A program made the translations under genes and the position numbers. Source: Lachnospiraceae bacterium (GTDB taxonomy: Bacteria; Bacillota; Clostridia; Lachnospirales; Lachnospiraceae). Taken from it: DNA of 49,421 nt. Positions 16,249 to 23,384 of this stretch are shown here, piece by piece. The stretch's first letter is position 1. Each line of letters starts with the position of its first letter. The notes under the pieces were generated by a model. It worked only from the letters and a program-made list of their open reading frames with translations, was not told the origin of the DNA and did no database searches. The stretch is taken from the NCBI GenBank assembly GCA_017456585.1, contig JAFTJD010000050.1, positions 1-49,421 of the forward strand, in the 5' to 3' direction.

Positions 16249-17271
16249 TTAATATAAGCTTCCTGAATTAACTACCGGTTGAGCATCATGATTGCCACAA
16301 AGTACAACCAAAAGATTAGAAACCATAGCTGCCTTTCTTTCCTCGTCAAGTTCTACAACCTGCTTCTCACTAAGTCTCTCAAGTGCCATTTCAACCATTC
16401 CTACAGCACCGTCAACAATCATCTTACGTGCATCAATTATCGCTGATGCCTGCTGTCTCTGAAGCATAACCGCTGCTATCTCAGGTGCATAAGCAAGATA
16501 TGTGATACGTGCTTCCATTACTTCAAGTCCTGCTGTCTCAACCTTCTTCTGAATTTCAGAACGAATTCTCTCAGCAACTATTTCACTTGAGCCACGAAGG
16601 CTTCCTTCATCTGCCTGTCCGTCACCTGTTGTATCAACACCTTGTGCCACATCATAGGGATATATTCTTACTATATCTCTTAATGCACTATCACACTGAA
16701 GTGATAAGTATTCTTTATAGTTATCTACATCAAATACCGCTTTAGCAGTATCCACAACTCTCCATATAACCGCTATTCCTATCTCAATAGGATTACCAAG
16801 GCAATCATTAATCTTCTGCCTGTTATTATTAAGTGTCATAGCCTTCAGTGATATCTTCTTGCTAAGTATCTCCGCGTTAGCACTACCTGCAACGTTAATG
16901 TTCATTGACTTCTCAGCTACCCCATCAATTCCGCTCTGATTAAGCCTAGTCTTAGCCGCCGGATTAACGCCTGCACAGAACGGGTTAACAAAATAGAACC
17001 CATCCTCTTTAAGTGTACCTATGTACTTACCAAAAAGAGTAAGAACCAACGCTTCCTGAGGTCTGATAACCTTAAGTCCAAGAAACGGAACCCATCCTAT
17101 ACAAAGCCAAACGCATCCTGTAACCAGAAGTGCCACTCCAAGTGCTGTAGTTCCTTCATCTAACAGAATTCCTCCCCATACCGTAAGGCCTATAGAACCA
17201 AGGTAAAGTAACGACAGTAACAATAACATCGCCATTCCATTCTTTTTGTTTTTTAAAATAATCTCTTTCAT
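16249..17271 (-). CDS. SPFH/Band 7 domain membrane protein
   Basis: A 340-residue protein with two close N-terminal membrane helices (about 12-35 and 40-62) followed by an SPFH domain (about 66-270; VIRPQEALVLTLFGKYIGTLKEDGFYFVNPF is the typical entry) with a helical stretch ending in the Ala-rich AAVMLQRQQASAIIDARK region. SPFH proteins form oligomeric membrane microdomain scaffolds; the exact role here is unknown. GGAG lies eight bases before ATG. It forms a two-gene unit with the small ribbon-helix-helix gene. Confidence 0.9.
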   Translation of the reverse strand: MKEIILKNKKNGMAMLLLLSLLYLGSIGLTVWGGILLDEGTTALGVALLVTGCVWLCIGWVPFLGLKVIRPQEALVLTLFGKYIGTLKEDGFYFVNPFCAGVNPAAKTRLNQSGIDGVAEKSMNINVAGSANAEILSKKISLKAMTLNNNRQKINDCLGNPIEIGIAVIWRVVDTAKAVFDVDNYKEYLSLQCDSALRDIVRIYPYDVAQGVDTTGDGQADEGSLRGSSEIVAERIRSEIQKKVETAGLEVMEARITYLAYAPEIAAVMLQRQQASAIIDARKMIVDGAVGMVEMALERLSEKQVVELDEERKAAMVSNLLVVLCGNHDAQPVVNSGSLY

Positions 17272-17291
17272 AACAACTACTCCTTTCTTTT

Positions 17292-17330
17292 TGATATCAT
17301 TATGATATCATCATGTAACATTTTTGTCAA
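17292..17330 (-). promoter_or_regulatory. Promoter with embedded operator for the SPFH-RHH operon
   Basis: On the minus strand: TTGACA (plus 17325-17330), 17-bp spacer, TATCAT (plus 17302-17307). The -10 box lies inside a perfect palindrome, TGATATCAT, one base, ATGATATCA (17292-17310). A repressor bound there would block the polymerase. The RHH protein of the operon is the likely ligand. Confidence 0.75.
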
Positions 17331-17352
17331 CATCTTTTTCCTAGCTTTTGCT

Positions 17353-17390
17353 AAAAAAGCCGGACACAGACTATTTCATCTGTATCCGGC
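17353..17390 (-). terminator. Rho-independent terminator after the fliB-like gene
   Basis: GCCGGATACAGA and TCTGTGTCCGGC (plus 17359-17390) pair over 12 bp with an 8-nt loop, followed by TTTTTTAGC on the minus strand. Confidence 0.85.
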
Positions 17391-17412
17391 ATCTTGATAA
17401 CCACACTATTTA

Positions 17413-18558
17413 TTAATTCATATTATCCATAAGATATTCTTCAAGCATATTAAGATTCTCATCCGAATGTTCTATCTCTCTCGCATATCTGTAAGTTAGC
17501 TTAATACAATCAGTGATGTCAATTTTCTTATTATTCCTGTTCCAGAATGCCATTATAAATTCCTGTATATAGAATACCGAAAAAACTGACATTGCAACCT
17601 TGCTATATATGCAATCGTCATATACAGCTCCGCAAAAATATGTATATACAAATATCATAAGTATCTGTTCAGCAAATGCTTCCCATTCTGCTTTGCCCAT
17701 AGTATTACATACATATTGGTCATAGAATTCTTCCTGTACGGATTTATAATCTACGTATTCTTTTGAATACAACTCTTCTTTAGCGCACGCAATCACTTCT
17801 GACCAGTCTTCGCGAAGTCTTTCTAATTCACCAAAAACCACAAAACCTTTTCGAGCTTTTCCAAATGTGTTTTCATTAATATATGACTTCATATCCACTT
17901 CATCCGTAGCGACACTTTCATCTGTATATCCCGCATATTTAGCACAGACATCCTCCATATCAAATAAGCGTTCTTCATCCAGACATTCCTGGAGCTCCTT
18001 TGCCAATTCCATCAATAATTCCATGCGTTTTTCTATCGAAAGCTGTCTGTTTTGTATTATTGCAAACAATATTTCCCTTGCATCCTCAAGCTGTGAAAAA
18101 AGCAAAAAATCAAAATCTTCGAATTCGTCCGCAAGAGGGTCATCCTCTTCATCTTCTTCAACAATAAAACTCATTCGTTCATTGGGTTTTCTTAACACAT
18201 TATCTGCCACTACCGGGCACGATAAGGAAAGCGATGTTTCTCTTACGCCATCAAACTCCTCCACATGTCGTGGATAACCGGCACAGGTCTTGCACAGCCA
18301 TTCATCACCTTTTGCAATAACCAGATCACATAGATTATTGTCATTAAGCATAGCACATCGACCATTTATCTGGCAAAAGCTTTCCTCTTCCCAGTCAATA
18401 GAATTCTTAAGACGCATGGCAAAGTCTCCTTTGCCGTGTGCATACCTCTCCAACGCCTCTTCATCTATAACTATCTGCCATCCTGCGCAACAGGTATCCG
18501 GGCATTTATCAGCCGCACATTGAAAATCATCATAGTAATGTGGTTTTACATATCGCAT
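17413..18558 (-). CDS. fliB: FliB-like flagellin lysine N-methylase
   Basis: FliB proteins methylate surface lysines of flagellin. The 381-residue product carries the family's cysteine-rich N-terminus: Cys14, Cys19, Cys23, Cys24 in CAADKCPDTCCAGW, then CQINGRCAMLNDNNLCDL and CKTCAGYPR, likely a metal-binding site. The rest is helical with many acidic residues and few diagnostic motifs. No other flagellar gene is in the window. It starts two bases after the ABC permease stop, so it is the last gene of a three-gene unit closed by the terminator at 17353. The substrate here is inferred from family name only. Confidence 0.8.
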   Translation of the reverse strand: MRYVKPHYYDDFQCAADKCPDTCCAGWQIVIDEEALERYAHGKGDFAMRLKNSIDWEEESFCQINGRCAMLNDNNLCDLVIAKGDEWLCKTCAGYPRHVEEFDGVRETSLSLSCPVVADNVLRKPNERMSFIVEEDEEDDPLADEFEDFDFLLFSQLEDAREILFAIIQNRQLSIEKRMELLMELAKELQECLDEERLFDMEDVCAKYAGYTDESVATDEVDMKSYINENTFGKARKGFVVFGELERLREDWSEVIACAKEELYSKEYVDYKSVQEEFYDQYVCNTMGKAEWEAFAEQILMIFVYTYFCGAVYDDCIYSKVAMSVFSVFYIQEFIMAFWNRNNKKIDITDCIKLTYRYAREIEHSDENLNMLEEYLMDNMN

Positions 18559-18560
18559 AA

Positions 18561-19268
18561 TTAATTGTCAACTCCAACCTTCTTATATGCAATGTTAAAC
18601 ATTATAATACTTATAACCAACCATGCTGCTATTACTGCGAAAGGCTTTATTACGCTTGAGAAATCAAATGAACCAAGCGCAACACAATCAAATAAGTTCA
18701 TCATAGCCGCTGTCGGTATGTAGTCAGTAATTGTACTAAACACCTTATTGTCAACCATCATTGTAAACATAGGTGCGAGAAACAATACCATAAAAGGCAT
18801 CGAAAGAAGTCCTGCTGACATCTGATTCTTAGCAAACAATCCGACAAATGCACCGAAAAGTATTACAGCCACTGCTACAAAAAGTCCTATTAACTGGTAT
18901 ATCGCAAACTGTTCCATCGGAAGTCCCGTAAAGAAAAATATAATTAAATCATCAATTATTACAAACAGTACACATATAGACGCCTTTGCAAACAATATTT
19001 CTGACGCTTTCACATCATTAAGCATAAGTGTCCTAAGCGTGTGCTTCTCTTTCTCTTCTGCCACAATAGTTCCCATGAGACTCACAGGAAGCATAGCTAT
19101 ATTCATAAGCATACATATAGAAAATGTAAACGACTTAGGAAGTGTATCTATATTTGAATATAAAAGTGCAAACACTATAGGGAGAAGAACATAAACAAAA
19201 ACACTCATATTCTTAGTCAGGTCTTCAAGTCCCAGCTTTATCAATGCTTTGATTTTATAAAATCTCAT
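18561..19268 (-). CDS. ABC-2-type transporter permease
   Basis: A 235-residue integral membrane protein with six predicted hydrophobic helices and the ABC-2 style EEKEKHTLRTLMLNDVKASEILFAK loop between helices 2 and 3. ABC-2 permeases usually export drugs, lipids or glycans. The start overlaps the stop of the ATPase gene by four bases (ATGA), showing tight coupling. Substrate unknown. Confidence 0.88.
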   Translation of the reverse strand: MRFYKIKALIKLGLEDLTKNMSVFVYVLLPIVFALLYSNIDTLPKSFTFSICMLMNIAMLPVSLMGTIVAEEKEKHTLRTLMLNDVKASEILFAKASICVLFVIIDDLIIFFFTGLPMEQFAIYQLIGLFVAVAVILFGAFVGLFAKNQMSAGLLSMPFMVLFLAPMFTMMVDNKVFSTITDYIPTAAMMNLFDCVALGSFDFSSVIKPFAVIAAWLVISIIMFNIAYKKVGVDN

Positions 19269-20086
19269 TTCAATTCCCTCCCCGTTAAACTCAAGAATAT
19301 TTCTGCCAAATCTGATTCATGTGAATGAATGGCTCTGATTTTTGCCAAATTATCTGATGATAAAGCTGCTACTATACTTGCCGCATCTTTGTCTACAGTA
19401 ATTGCATTACCATCTTCATAAAGAATCTCGACTGTATTTTTGGCATATTTAAGTTTTAAGTCGGAAGGTGCACCAAGCTCTACTATCTCTCCCTTATTAA
19501 GGAAAGCAACCCTGTCACACATCTTATCTGCTTCTTCCATGTTATGAGTTGTAAGAAAAATAGTAGTTCCGTTAGCCTGTAGACTTCTTAACATGTCATG
19601 AATCTCTGCTGTAGTTGCAGGGTCAAGTGCTGCCGTAGGCTCATCCAGGAAAAGAAGCTTCGGTGAATGAATAACCGCACACGCAAGGAGAAGTCTTTGT
19701 TTCATACCCTTTGACAAATCCTTAACCTTCTTATTACGATCCTCCCAAAGTTTTACCTTCTTAAGTATTTCTTCAACCTGTGCCTTATCTGTCTTACTTA
19801 ATTCAGCGAAAAAGCAAAGGTTTCTGTAAACCGTAAGTCTTTCATAAGCACCGCTGTTATCGCTAAGTATACCAATCTCGCTTATCTCCGCATTAACTGT
19901 ACACTCCCCTGCAGTCTGCTTAAGCTGTTTGGTAAGAATCTTGATTGTGGTAGTTTTACCCGCACCACTCGGTCCCAAAAAACCAAAAATCTCACTTTTT
20001 TTGACATCAAAGGATATATCACAAAGCACCTGTTTGTCGCCAAAAGCAATATTAAGGCCATTGGTTTGAATCATATAATCTGTCAT
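19265..20086 (-). CDS. ABC transporter ATP-binding protein
   Basis: ATPase of the exporter with the permease downstream. In 273 residues: Walker A GPSGAGKTT at 38-46, signature LSKGMKQR near 128, Walker B LLFLDEP and the switch His in TTHNMEE, followed by a short C-terminal domain typical of ABC-2 drug or antibiotic export ATPases. I use ATG at 20086, with GGAG eight bases upstream, rather than the GTG at 20095 that touches the ribosome site. Confidence 0.92.
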   Translation of the reverse strand: MTDYMIQTNGLNIAFGDKQVLCDISFDVKKSEIFGFLGPSGAGKTTTIKILTKQLKQTAGECTVNAEISEIGILSDNSGAYERLTVYRNLCFFAELSKTDKAQVEEILKKVKLWEDRNKKVKDLSKGMKQRLLLACAVIHSPKLLFLDEPTAALDPATTAEIHDMLRSLQANGTTIFLTTHNMEEADKMCDRVAFLNKGEIVELGAPSDLKLKYAKNTVEILYEDGNAITVDKDAASIVAALSSDNLAKIRAIHSHESDLAEIFLSLTGRELK

Positions 20087-20124
20087 ATAATCCACTCCCT
20101 CTTTCTATATTATAAACAAGAGAA

Positions 20125-20153
20125 ATTATACCTACAATTACAAAAATTGTCAA
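20125..20153 (-). promoter_or_regulatory. Promoter of the ABC exporter-fliB operon
   Basis: On the minus strand: TTGACA (plus 20148-20153), 17-bp spacer, TATAAT (plus 20125-20130): a perfect consensus sigma-A promoter, with a leader of about 30 nt. Confidence 0.85.
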
Positions 20154-20341
20154 TTTAATCATAATTATTCTATCCTTTTACAAAAAAGTGTATCTTATAC
20201 CAAAATAATCATTACTAAAAAATCTCTCAAAATCCTTCATACGATACATACTTGTAATCATAATCTGATTAATGTATACTTAAATATGTATAGTCAGAAC
20301 AAAATCTCAACTATAATATAATCAGCAAAGGAGCGACATCT

Positions 20342-20902
20342 ATGAAGAAAAATATATTATCTACAATAATTGTAACTACGTTAACACTTGCCATAAGCTT
20401 TACCGGCTTCACAGGTTGCAACAAAGCAGACGTCCCGTCAGACACATCTTCAGCACCAACCGAAACCACTGCTAATACAACTACCGCGCCGACAAGCGTC
20501 ACACCCCAGCAGCCCGAAACTACCATTAATTCTGTGAAAGCTACGGATTTCGCCAACCTCGAGGCTATTCTTGACAGCATACTCACAAACATTGCCGCCG
20601 GAACTTCGGGAAGCTCATTAAGAGCTGCTATTGTTGGTGCAACCATACTGGATTATTCCTGTACCACTACACTCAGTGCAGCCGAAGTAAGTGCTTACAT
20701 ATCTGAATGGCTTGCAAATCATACATCTGATGAAAAGGCAATATACATAGAACAATTAAATTCCGCAAGCGGTGCTTGTGAAAGATTAAAAAGTGATACA
20801 GCAATTGACCTTATCGATTCTGCCGGTATTACCAAGAGCCTTTATCCTTGGCCATCATCAAACAATGATATAGTAAATGCCATTTTGCAAACCACAAAAT
20901 AA
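20342..20902 (+). CDS. Small secreted lipoprotein of unknown function
   Basis: One of only two plus-strand genes. The 186 residues begin with a lipoprotein signal (FTGC lipobox, Cys at about 26), then a Thr/Pro/Ser-rich linker (about 30-62) and a helical domain of about 120 residues that I do not recognise; Cys107 and Cys143 could pair. AAAGGAG lies at a suitable distance before ATG. It is isolated: divergent from the ABC exporter and convergent with the HtrA-like gene. The GC-rich repeat begins two bases after its stop codon, and the shared terminator follows. Confidence 0.8.
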   Translation: MKKNILSTIIVTTLTLAISFTGFTGCNKADVPSDTSSAPTETTANTTTAPTSVTPQQPETTINSVKATDFANLEAILDSILTNIAAGTSGSSLRAAIVGATILDYSCTTTLSAAEVSAYISEWLANHTSDEKAIYIEQLNSASGACERLKSDTAIDLIDSAGITKSLYPWPSSNNDIVNAILQTTK

Positions 20903-20903
20903 C

Positions 20904-21024
20904 AAAGAGTTCCGCTTGCGGAACTCTCGCGCCGAGCGCGGTCGCTTGCGGCAAACTTCCTCTTCGCGCGAGTGCGCATCCACGCGGAGCGTTTTTTATG
21001 TTATAGGACGCATTTTCCTATAAC
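20904..21024. repeat. GC-rich dispersed repeat, copy 2
   Basis: The second copy of the element at 12729-12850, same orientation, 118 of 122 positions alike. It fills the space between the stop codon of the plus-strand lipoprotein gene and the next terminator. The terminal hairpin GTTATAGGA/TCCTATAAC is intact here with GCATTT in place of GCACTT in the loop, so the change keeps the stem. As in copy 1, the right end abuts the A/T run of a terminator. Confidence 0.85.
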
Positions 21025-21026
21025 AT

Positions 21027-21069
21027 AAAAAAAAGGTAGCTCAACCTTCATCGGCTGAACTACCTTTTG
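21027..21069. terminator. Bidirectional terminator between convergent genes
   Basis: AAGGTAGCTCAACC (21033-21046) and GGCTGAACTACCTT (21053-21066) form a stem of about 14 bp with one mismatch or G-U pair, flanked by an A run on the left and TTTT on the right, so it can stop transcription from both the lipoprotein gene and the protease gene. Confidence 0.8.
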
Positions 21070-21071
21070 TA

Positions 21072-22403
21072 TTAGTAATCATTCAAATGTCTTTCCTCTA
21101 TTGCAATACTTACGGGCACTTCCATGCCATCTCTTAATACATTGAGCGTAATTATATCTCCCTTTCTTGCATCAAGCATAAAATCAAGTATCTGATACTG
21201 TCGATAAACATCAAGTGCGTCTCCGCCATTTCTTGAAACAGATTTGACTATATCGCCAACCTTAAGGTATTTGCCTGTTTCTTCATCCATTATTGACTGA
21301 ACCTGTACTGTTTCATGTATTCGAAGTATACCCGTTGTTTCGTCGTACTCTGTATAGCTATCAACTATCTGCAACATTATTCCAAGGAGCACTCTTTGAA
21401 CACAATCGCATTCCTTTTCGAAGCAATTATCGATTATATTATTCGCAGCAGCAATTGCAAGATTCGATGGAATTGCATATCCCATATTCTCAACGCTATC
21501 TCTCTTGGCATTAACTATTCCTATTAACTCTCCTGTTGAATTAAAAAGTCCTCCGCCGCTGTTACCCAAATTAACCGGGGTATCTACTCTCATAACCCTA
21601 TAATCAATACTGGTACTTCCGTCTATCGGTTCAAGTGTAATATATTCAGAATCAACACTGATTATACCATATGTTGCAGATATGCCCATACCTTCAGGAT
21701 TACCGATGGCTATCGCCGCTTCACCTACCAAAGCCAAAGCAGAATCCGCTACCGTCACCTCTTTAACCTGTGCATTTCTTAAAAGCTCACTGTCTTCAAC
21801 CCTAAGCACTGCTATATCGTAATTTATCGAGCCGCCTACGTATTCCGCGCTGATTTCCTTACCTGCAAGTTCATATCCGTATAAATATATATCTATATCT
21901 TTACTTATACCATTATTCTCTTCAACATCATTATCATAAACCACATGATAATTTGTAATGATAAATGCATCTCCTGTTGCTTTATCAAGCTTATATATAA
22001 CACCCGAGCCTTGCGAAATATAATATTCATCAGGTTTATCTCGTTCACCTTCGCCAAATGTTGCAATCACATCAACCGCGCTCTGTAACCCTTGAGTTAC
22101 AGCATAGACAGAATCAGTCGCATCATCAGCACCGCCTATTATCGTGACATTCCCACCAGTGCCGTCCTTTCCGTCTTCTCCGTCTCTGCCATCCTCTCCG
22201 TCTTTGCCATCGCTTCCTACAACTACTCCGAGATTCTGCTCGCTCCCGTCAGAATACGAAAGTATGAGTTCCCCATTATCATTTATGTACATCTCATCCA
22301 TAGTTACTACCGAGACTGTTCTACAGCCGGTAAAAACACACGCAAATATACATAGCACCATGATAGCCAAAACAGACTTCTTTATTACTGAATATAATTT
22401 CAT
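21072..22403 (-). CDS. HtrA/DegP-like surface lipoprotein serine protease
   Basis: Predicted membrane-anchored trypsin-like protease of 443 residues acting outside the cell. A lipoprotein signal (FTGC, Cys27) is followed by a short domain, then a run of Gly-X-Asp/Glu triplets at about 65-84 (GKDGEDGRDGEDGKDGTGG) resembling a miniature collagen-like linker. The protease domain has the full triad: His153 in TNYHVV, Asp196 in NYDIAVL, Ser282 in GNSGGGLF. A PDZ-like domain ends the protein (about 340-440). Members with a single PDZ act in envelope quality control; that role is inferred. Confidence 0.88.
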   Translation of the reverse strand: MKLYSVIKKSVLAIMVLCIFACVFTGCRTVSVVTMDEMYINDNGELILSYSDGSEQNLGVVVGSDGKDGEDGRDGEDGKDGTGGNVTIIGGADDATDSVYAVTQGLQSAVDVIATFGEGERDKPDEYYISQGSGVIYKLDKATGDAFIITNYHVVYDNDVEENNGISKDIDIYLYGYELAGKEISAEYVGGSINYDIAVLRVEDSELLRNAQVKEVTVADSALALVGEAAIAIGNPEGMGISATYGIISVDSEYITLEPIDGSTSIDYRVMRVDTPVNLGNSGGGLFNSTGELIGIVNAKRDSVENMGYAIPSNLAIAAANNIIDNCFEKECDCVQRVLLGIMLQIVDSYTEYDETTGILRIHETVQVQSIMDEETGKYLKVGDIVKSVSRNGGDALDVYRQYQILDFMLDARKGDIITLNVLRDGMEVPVSIAIEERHLNDY

Positions 22404-22460
22404 CTAATCCTACTCCTTCATTATAAATTCCCACCTGAATTATTATAATGCATTATTAAG

Positions 22461-22493
22461 AAAAAAGGAATCATTTCTTGCGAAATGATTCCT
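22461..22493 (-). terminator. Rho-independent terminator after the OB-fold-like lipoprotein gene
   Basis: AGGAATCATTTC (22466-22477) and GAAATGATTCCT (22482-22493) form a perfect 12-bp stem with a 4-nt loop and a T run on the minus strand. Confidence 0.85.
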
Positions 22494-22507
22494 ATGTTTC
22501 AAAAAAA

Positions 22508-23287
22508 TTATTTAACTGTTACAGTTGTGATATGTGGATTAGGTGCATCATACCAGTAGAGGAAGCCTTCCATATCTACTGTATCACCAATCTTTAAGTT
22601 CTTAACTGCTGCATAAACATCTGTTGTCTTATCACGAAGATATGACTCTACTGTAAATGTATATGTCTTGCCGTTTGAAGAAACGTTAAAGTAAAGGTCA
22701 TCACCATCCTGGCCTGATCCATTCCACTTGTAAAGGAAAGGAACATCATTGCCGTTAGCATCCTTGCTTGCTTCTACCTTCATATCCTTGAATGCAACAA
22801 ACATGTTCTGCTTCTTAACTAAATCTTCTGTTCCGAGAAGTGCTGTAACATCTTCAGCCTTCGCAATGTAGCTACCCTCTAAAATCTCGAATGTAGCATC
22901 AATAATCTCAACTTCGCCTGACCACTCAGCCTTATAACCTGTAACCTTAATCTTTGTTCCAGGTACGAGCTTAGCGAAATCCTCTTCTGTACAAGCCATC
23001 TCATACATGAAGTAAGCACCATCTGCATCCTGTGCGTAAAGTGTTACCTTGTTATCCCACCAAGACTGCTTGTCCTGAACATAAGCCTCGATAACTACCT
23101 TTGACTCAAGAGCTGCTGCAGCATACTCTGCATAAGTCATAACACCTTCTGATTTCTCAACATCAGCCTTCTGCTCTGCTACTGTTGTTGTAGTCTCTTC
23201 TTTCTTGTTGTCATCCTTATCCTTGTTACATGCTACTAAACCTAATGAAAGTAACATTGCCAATAAAACAACTGAAATCTTTTTCAT
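22508..23287 (-). CDS. Secreted lipoprotein, possible OB-fold-like domains
   Basis: The 259 residues carry a lipoprotein signal (GLVACN, Cys20) and a charged Lys/Asp and Thr-rich linker. Two similar halves follow, each with a stretch resembling the entry of an OB fold: KVVIEAYVQDKQSWWDNKVTLYAQDADGAYF followed by LVPGTKIKVTGY, and MFVAFKDMKV followed by LKIGDTVDMEGFL. I therefore suspect an internal duplication of OB-like domains, but function is unknown. Codon choice is narrow, as in highly expressed genes. It has its own promoter and terminator. Confidence 0.8.
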   Translation of the reverse strand: MKKISVVLLAMLLSLGLVACNKDKDDNKKEETTTTVAEQKADVEKSEGVMTYAEYAAAALESKVVIEAYVQDKQSWWDNKVTLYAQDADGAYFMYEMACTEEDFAKLVPGTKIKVTGYKAEWSGEVEIIDATFEILEGSYIAKAEDVTALLGTEDLVKKQNMFVAFKDMKVEASKDANGNDVPFLYKWNGSGQDGDDLYFNVSSNGKTYTFTVESYLRDKTTDVYAAVKNLKIGDTVDMEGFLYWYDAPNPHITTVTVK

Positions 23288-23303
23288 TTTAACTCTCCTT
23301 TTT

Positions 23304-23330
23304 TTATGCGTTCAAAGATTAAAAACGCAT
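23304..23330 (-). other. Hairpin in the leader of the OB-fold-like lipoprotein gene
   Basis: ATGCGTT and AACGCAT flank an 11-nt loop directly upstream of the AAGGAGAG ribosome site, with an A run after it. It could stabilise the mRNA or modulate translation. Confidence 0.45.
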
Positions 23331-23349
23331 TATTTTATTTTCATTCATA

Positions 23350-23377
23350 ATTATACATAAAAAATTTAATAAATCAA
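23350..23377 (-). promoter_or_regulatory. Promoter of the OB-fold-like lipoprotein gene
   Basis: On the minus strand: TTGATT (plus 23372-23377), 16-bp spacer, TATAAT (plus 23350-23355). It starts only eight bases after the end of the sugar-binding protein gene. Confidence 0.65.
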
Positions 23378-23384
23378 TCCCATG

